Below, piece by piece: positions 60,022-64,000 of a DNA stretch of 64,000 nucleotides (position 1 is its first letter; every line of letters starts with the position of its first letter). Origin of the DNA: Slackia heliotrinireducens DSM 20476 (GTDB taxonomy: Bacteria; Actinomycetota; Coriobacteriia; Coriobacteriales; Eggerthellaceae); assembly GCF_000023885.1 (NCBI RefSeq), contig NC_013165.1, positions 868,001 through 932,000 on the forward strand. Direction: 5' to 3'. The translations under genes were made by a program, and so were the position numbers. The notes under the pieces were generated by a model, which had not been told where the DNA came from, made no database searches, and saw nothing but the letters and a program-made list of their open reading frames with translations.

Positions 60022-60096
60022 GAACGCCGGCACGCAAGACTGGCTGCGCAGCGCTGTTTCGGCTCCTTGAGGGAGCCGTTTGGAGGTATTTGTTCT

Positions 60097-61989
60097 ATGG
60101 CGCGCATATTGGATATGATTTCGTCTCCCGCGGATTTGAAGGTGCTTACCGATGACGAGCTTGCAATTCTCGCTTCGGAAATCCGCGAGCAGATGATTTC
60201 CACCACGTCCCGCACAGGTGGGCATCTTGCCCCCAGCTTGGGCGTGGTAGAACTCGTGCTTGCTTGCCATAGCGTTCTGAACTGTCCCAAAGACAAGCTC
60301 GTGTTCGACGTTGGCCATCAATCCTATGCCCACAAGCTGGTCACCGGACGGCTTGAACAGTTCGATACCCTGCGCACCTTCGGCGGCATTTCCGGGTTCA
60401 CCAAACCCAACGAAAGCGAATACGACCAGCATCCTTCGGGCCACGCCTCCGACTCGCTGTCGGTCGCGTTGGGCCTTGCCATGGCCCGCGACCTGCGCGG
60501 ATCCGATGAGAAGATCGTCTCCATCATCGGAGATGCTGCGCTTTCCGGCGGCATGGCCTTCGAGGCTCTCAACCAAATCGGCCAGGTGCAGACGCCCATG
60601 GTGGTCATCCTCAACGACAACGAGATGTCCATCGCGAAAAACGTCGGTGCCCTGTCTTCGTATCTGGGCCGGTCGCGCACCTCCCGCAGCTACACGCAGA
60701 CCCGCGACAACATCCAGTCGAAGCTGGAATCCACAGGTCGTTTGGGTCGCGGCCTGGTGGATGTGCTGCGCAACATGAAAGACTCCATCAAGCAGTTCAT
60801 TATCCCCAACGAGATGCTTTTCGAGCAGTTGGGGCTTGTGTGCACGGCGCCGCTTGACGGCCATAACATCCCCGAGCTCAAGCGTACGTTGGAGGCGGTT
60901 CTCGAATCCGATGTTCCCGTGCTGATGCATGTGGTGACGAAGAAGGGTGCCGGTTACGAGCCGGCCGAGAAGAACCCTGAGAAGTTCCACGGCATCGCCC
61001 CCTTTGACATCGCGACCGGCGAGGTCAAATCCTCGGGCGGCGGAGCTCCCAAATACACTTCGGTATTCTCTCAGGCCCTGCTTAAGGAGGCCGAAGCCAA
61101 CCAGGATATCGTGGCCATTACGGCCGCCATGTCCAGTGGCACGGGGCTTGACGCCTTCGCGAAGCAGTTCCCCGAGCGGTTCATCGACGTGGGCATCGCC
61201 GAAGAGCATGCCGTAGGCTTGGCGAGTGGCCTTGCGTTGGGCGGCAAGCTGCCGGTGGTTGCCATCTACTCAACGTTCATGCAGCGCGCCATCGACCAGC
61301 TCATCATCAACAACGCGTTGGCGAACACCCATGCGGTGTTCTGCCTGGACCGTGGCGGTCTGGTGGGGGATGACGGCCCCACGCACCACGGCATGTTCGA
61401 CCTGACGTACACCCGCATGATTCCGAACATGAAGGTGCTTGCGCCTTCCAACGAGGCCCAGCTGGTCAACGGCCTGCATACGGCGTTACATCTGGACGGC
61501 CCCGTCACGCTGCGCTACCCGCGAGGTGAAGCCCGCGGCGTCGAGGTCCCCGATGAGCCCGAAATGCTCGAGGTGGGGAAATCCATCACCACCCGCGAAG
61601 GCGACGACGTGGCCATCCTCGCGTTCGGCCGTATGGTGCAGGAGGCGGAAGCCGCTGCAGACATGCTGGCTGAAGAGGGTATTTCCGTCCGTGTCGTAGA
61701 CATGCTGTGGGTCAAGCCCATGGACGAGGAAGCCATCTGCAAGGCATCGCTTGAGACCAAGCTGGTCGTTACCGTCGAAGACAACATTCTCGCTGGCGGC
61801 GCAGGATCGGGTGCGATGGAGGTTCTCACTAGGCGTTTGGTGCCTTCCGACCGCCGTCCGCAGTTCGTCATGCTGGGCATTCCCGACGAGTTCGTGCCAC
61901 AGGGCAAGGTGCCGCAGCTCTACCACATGCTCGGCATCGACGCCGAAGGCATAGCAGATACCGTACGTCGGCAGCTGGCCGCGCTGTAA
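60097..61989 (+). CDS. dxs: 1-deoxy-D-xylulose-5-phosphate synthase
   Basis: 630 residues; thiamine-diphosphate enzyme that condenses pyruvate and glyceraldehyde 3-phosphate, first step of the MEP isoprenoid pathway. Seen: 'GHLAPSLGVVELVLACH' near 45, 'FDVGHQSYAHKLVTGR' near 70, ThDP/Mg motif 'IGDAALSGGMAFEALNQIG' near 145-165 with 'LNDNEMSI' near 172, 'DGHNIPELKRTL' near 257, the catalytic Glu in 'GIAEEHAVGLASGLA' near 370 and 'YPRGEARG' near 470. ATG 60097 follows TTGGAGGTATT. The thiamine cofactor need gives a use for the YkoEDC-like importer seen at 3.9-6.9 kb. Confidence 0.95.
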   Translation: MARILDMISSPADLKVLTDDELAILASEIREQMISTTSRTGGHLAPSLGVVELVLACHSVLNCPKDKLVFDVGHQSYAHKLVTGRLEQFDTLRTFGGISGFTKPNESEYDQHPSGHASDSLSVALGLAMARDLRGSDEKIVSIIGDAALSGGMAFEALNQIGQVQTPMVVILNDNEMSIAKNVGALSSYLGRSRTSRSYTQTRDNIQSKLESTGRLGRGLVDVLRNMKDSIKQFIIPNEMLFEQLGLVCTAPLDGHNIPELKRTLEAVLESDVPVLMHVVTKKGAGYEPAEKNPEKFHGIAPFDIATGEVKSSGGGAPKYTSVFSQALLKEAEANQDIVAITAAMSSGTGLDAFAKQFPERFIDVGIAEEHAVGLASGLALGGKLPVVAIYSTFMQRAIDQLIINNALANTHAVFCLDRGGLVGDDGPTHHGMFDLTYTRMIPNMKVLAPSNEAQLVNGLHTALHLDGPVTLRYPRGEARGVEVPDEPEMLEVGKSITTREGDDVAILAFGRMVQEAEAAADMLAEEGISVRVVDMLWVKPMDEEAICKASLETKLVVTVEDNILAGGAGSGAMEVLTRRLVPSDRRPQFVMLGIPDEFVPQGKVPQLYHMLGIDAEGIADTVRRQLAAL

Positions 61990-61991
61990 CC

Positions 61992-62735
61992 ATGCCGAAG
62001 AAACCCAAGAAGGTACGACTGGACGACCTGCTGGTCGAGCAGGGTCTGTTCGTCGACCGCGGCGAGGCGCTGCGCGCCGTGCTGGCCCATGAGGTCAAGG
62101 TGGACGACGTGTACGCGACGAGTGCGGCCGTGCTCGTGCGTCCCGACGCGGATATCCAGGTCAAAGGGCGGAAACGCTACGTATCCCGCGGAGGCTACAA
62201 GCTGGAAGGCGCCCTTAAGCACTTCGGGCAGGATGTCACGGGGCTGCGCTGCATCGATATCGGCAGTTCGACGGGAGGGTTCACCGATTGCCTTCTCAAA
62301 TCAGGTGCCGCCGAAGTGACCTGCGTTGATGTGAACTACAGCGAGCTTGCGTGGAGCCTGCGAAGCGATGAGCGCGTCCGCGTGTTCGAGCGCACCAACA
62401 TCCGCACCGCCGACCCCGTGGCGTTGGGCGCGCCCTTCGACCTTCTGGTCGCGGATCTTTCCTTCATCGGCTTGGCCGGCCTTGCCCAGGTGTTCGCCTC
62501 GCTCTGCCGTCCGGGCAGCGTGTTCATTGCCCTGGTGAAACCCCAGTTCGAAAGCTTGCATGAGGAAACCGACCGCGGCATCGTACGAGACGAGAACGTG
62601 CGCCTACGCACTGTGTCCGAAGTGGAGGCGGCCCTGTCTGATGCAGGGTTCGCTGTCGAAGGGTTCGTCGAGAGCCAGATTACCGGCACGAAGGGCAATG
62701 TGGAGTATCTGCTGCGCGCCGTATTCGAAGGTTAG
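61992..62735 (+). CDS. tlyA: TlyA family rRNA (cytidine-2'-O)-methyltransferase / hemolysin A homologue
   Basis: 247 residues. An S4 RNA-binding domain ('VRLDDLLVEQGLFVDRGEALRAVLAHEVKVDDV', quoted in part) is followed by 'GRKRYVSRGGYKLEGAL' and a FtsJ-like methyltransferase fold with SAM motif 'CIDIGSSTGGFTDCLLKSGA' near 88, 'VADLSFIGL' near 155 and 'LVKPQFE' near 180. In mycobacteria TlyA methylates C1409 of 16S and C1920 of 23S rRNA. Start 2 bases after dxs. The pairing dxs-tlyA is conserved. Confidence 0.9.
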   Translation: MPKKPKKVRLDDLLVEQGLFVDRGEALRAVLAHEVKVDDVYATSAAVLVRPDADIQVKGRKRYVSRGGYKLEGALKHFGQDVTGLRCIDIGSSTGGFTDCLLKSGAAEVTCVDVNYSELAWSLRSDERVRVFERTNIRTADPVALGAPFDLLVADLSFIGLAGLAQVFASLCRPGSVFIALVKPQFESLHEETDRGIVRDENVRLRTVSEVEAALSDAGFAVEGFVESQITGTKGNVEYLLRAVFEG

Positions 62736-62747
62736 CGCCCGCGGCAG

Positions 62748-64000
62748 CTACAGCGCCTTGGTGAGGTACAGACCGTTGTCGGAAAACCCCTGCTTGCGGT
62801 AGTATTCCCGCGTGCCTACCGCGCTGATCACGTTGATGGCGGAAAAGCCTGCATCGGAGGCGATGTCGCACGCTCGGGCCACCAGCTTCTTGCCGAGGCC
62901 CCTGTGCTGGGCCGCTGTGCCTGCGGTTCCGATGCCTGACACCTTTCCGTACACGTGCACTTCGCGGATCATAGCTTCGCCAGGCAACACGGCAAGCTCA
63001 TCGGCGTGTTCTTGCACGTACTCGGCATGCGGCAGCGACAGCCGCAGGAACCCCGCAATAGCTCCTGACGGGGTGACCCATTGCAGGAAGTGTTCGTCGG
63101 AAACTCTGGTCGTGTACGCCACGTCTTCCAGATGCACGGTGTCGTCGTCCATGTCTGCATTGTTGATTTCACGGTAGCGGATCTCATGCACCGGCTCTCC
63201 GGTCTTGGCCACCATCTGCTCCACAAGCTGCCTCAGGTTGCCGTGCTTGTTGCCCGCCATGATGTCATGGGCCGAGATGTCCCTGATCATGCGCGAGATG
63301 CGGGTGTAGGGCGGGGTGGCAAGCGTGTCTTGGACCAGCACGTCCAGCAGCTCTTCGTCCGAATAGGGCGCCCAGCTGCCATTCAGGTAATGCTTCTTCA
63401 GCCCCGTGCCGTCCACCAGCATGCAGGGGTACAGCTTCACCTCGTCGGGCTTATACGCTTCGTCCCGCGTGAAGGCAAGGTATTCGTGTTTGTCCTGCTC
63501 AGGCGAGGACCCGTAAAGGTTTACCATGATGTGGGCGTGGATTTTGAACCCGTAGAGGCGCACCAGCTCGAAGGCGTGGCGGGTGTCCGTGGCGCTGCTG
63601 ACCCGCAGATTCTTGCGCAGGATGTCCCCGTCTAGGCTCTGGATGCCCATTTGGATTTTCGTGGCGCCCATGCGGCGGATAAGCCGAAGGCTTTCCGGAG
63701 TGATGGTATCGGGTCGCGTCTCCACCACCAGGCCCACCACACGGTGCGCCGCATTCTCGTTGATGCGGTGCTGGCGCTCCAGCTCTTCCATGGACGCCTT
63801 CTGCATCGAGGCGATGCGCTGCCATGCGGGGTTTTCGTCATACAGTTTATGAAATGCCTGGTTGAAGGTAAGCCTGCCATCGTTCACCTGTTCCTGCAAA
63901 GGCGCGGCGATGCTTTTCAGGCGATCCCGGTCGTTGGAAAGCCCGGTCGAGCGGTACCAGGCGCGGCGCTCTTTGGCATGCGCCTCCGCGGCGTCGCCGT
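62748..64000 (-). CDS. Elp3-like radical SAM tRNA modification/acetyltransferase (5' end outside window)
   Basis: The frame is open from 62748 to the end of the window on the minus strand (about 417 residues seen), so the gene runs on past 64000. The visible part holds the second half of a radical SAM barrel ('VVGLVVETRPDTITPESLRL', 'MGATKIQMGIQSLDGDILRKN', 'KIHAHIMVNLYGSSPEQDKHEY') and a C-terminal GNAT acetyltransferase domain ('VHVYGKVSGIGTAGTAAQHRGLGKKLVARA', quoted in part), the Elp3 layout. Elp3 proteins add carboxymethyl groups to the wobble uridine of tRNA. The CxxxCxxC cluster would be in the part beyond the window. It is convergent with tlyA, only 12 bases apart. Confidence 0.88.
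   Translation of the reverse strand, partial: GDAAEAHAKERRAWYRSTGLSNDRDRLKSIAAPLQEQVNDGRLTFNQAFHKLYDENPAWQRIASMQKASMEELERQHRINENAAHRVVGLVVETRPDTITPESLRLIRRMGATKIQMGIQSLDGDILRKNLRVSSATDTRHAFELVRLYGFKIHAHIMVNLYGSSPEQDKHEYLAFTRDEAYKPDEVKLYPCMLVDGTGLKKHYLNGSWAPYSDEELLDVLVQDTLATPPYTRISRMIRDISAHDIMAGNKHGNLRQLVEQMVAKTGEPVHEIRYREINNADMDDDTVHLEDVAYTTRVSDEHFLQWVTPSGAIAGFLRLSLPHAEYVQEHADELAVLPGEAMIREVHVYGKVSGIGTAGTAAQHRGLGKKLVARACDIASDAGFSAINVISAVGTREYYRKQGFSDNGLYLTKAL

Overview
The window is a GC-rich, gene-dense stretch of a bacterial chromosome. Its content fits an anaerobic member of the Coriobacteriia, family Eggerthellaceae. A nitrate-reducing, arginine-using, asaccharolytic genus such as Slackia would suit the combination of a periplasmic nitrate reductase, cytochrome c maturation genes, an orphan arginine deiminase and a twin-arginine molybdoenzyme. 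The genus is inferred from content only; no 16S gene or database search was available.

Layout. 1-7.6 kb: end of metG, a TatD nuclease, a small Fe-S flavoprotein, rsmA and veg, then an ECF-type vitamin transporter (S, fused A-A and T subunits, YkoEDC-like) behind a long structured leader, and a DUF169 protein. 7.6-12.1 kb: cstA with an unrecognised upstream gene, tRNA-Ala(CGC) and a MocR-type regulator, all on the minus strand. 12.2-23.8 kb: a respiratory block with napGABDH, a five-haem NrfH-like cytochrome and ccmEFABCD, in which CcmE carries the Cys-type haem site and a second OB-like domain. 23.9-28.9 kb: alr, a family 4 uracil-DNA glycosylase and folC, then on the minus strand an alkyltransferase, a MarR regulator and an SDR oxidoreductase. 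28.9-29.9 kb: about 1 kb without a convincing gene, holding repeat copies and hairpins. 29.9-43.8 kb: housekeeping genes (ABC1/UbiB-like kinase, rarA, AI-2E family permease, alaS, ruvX, mltG, yqeG, an aroC-like and aroK-like pair with eroded active sites, an M24 peptidase, efp).

44.2-46.1 kb encodes a secreted metallo-beta-lactamase-fold protein with about thirteen cell-wall-binding repeats. 46.2-53.9 kb is a minus-strand molybdoenzyme operon: catalytic subunit, four-cluster ferredoxin subunit, two TorD-like chaperones, a multi-cluster Fe-S protein and a double winged-helix regulator, with a second double winged-helix regulator just upstream. arcA lies next, divergent from a two-gene pyruvate carboxylase (carboxyltransferase fused to a full BCCP, plus biotin carboxylase). 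The last 5 kb holds asp23, nusB, xseB, dxs, tlyA and the 3' part of an Elp3-like gene that leaves the window.

How it fits together: NapGH and the multihaem cytochrome would pass quinol electrons to periplasmic NapAB, the Ccm proteins would mature the c-type haems, and the Tat-exported molybdoenzyme would serve another, unidentified electron acceptor. Main points for a second look: the catalytically eroded AroC/AroK pair, the CcmE variant together with CX3CH and CX4CH haem motifs, a dispersed 46-bp repeat, a gene that seems to start at ATC behind a perfect Shine-Dalgarno, and the two-chaperone molybdoenzyme operon.
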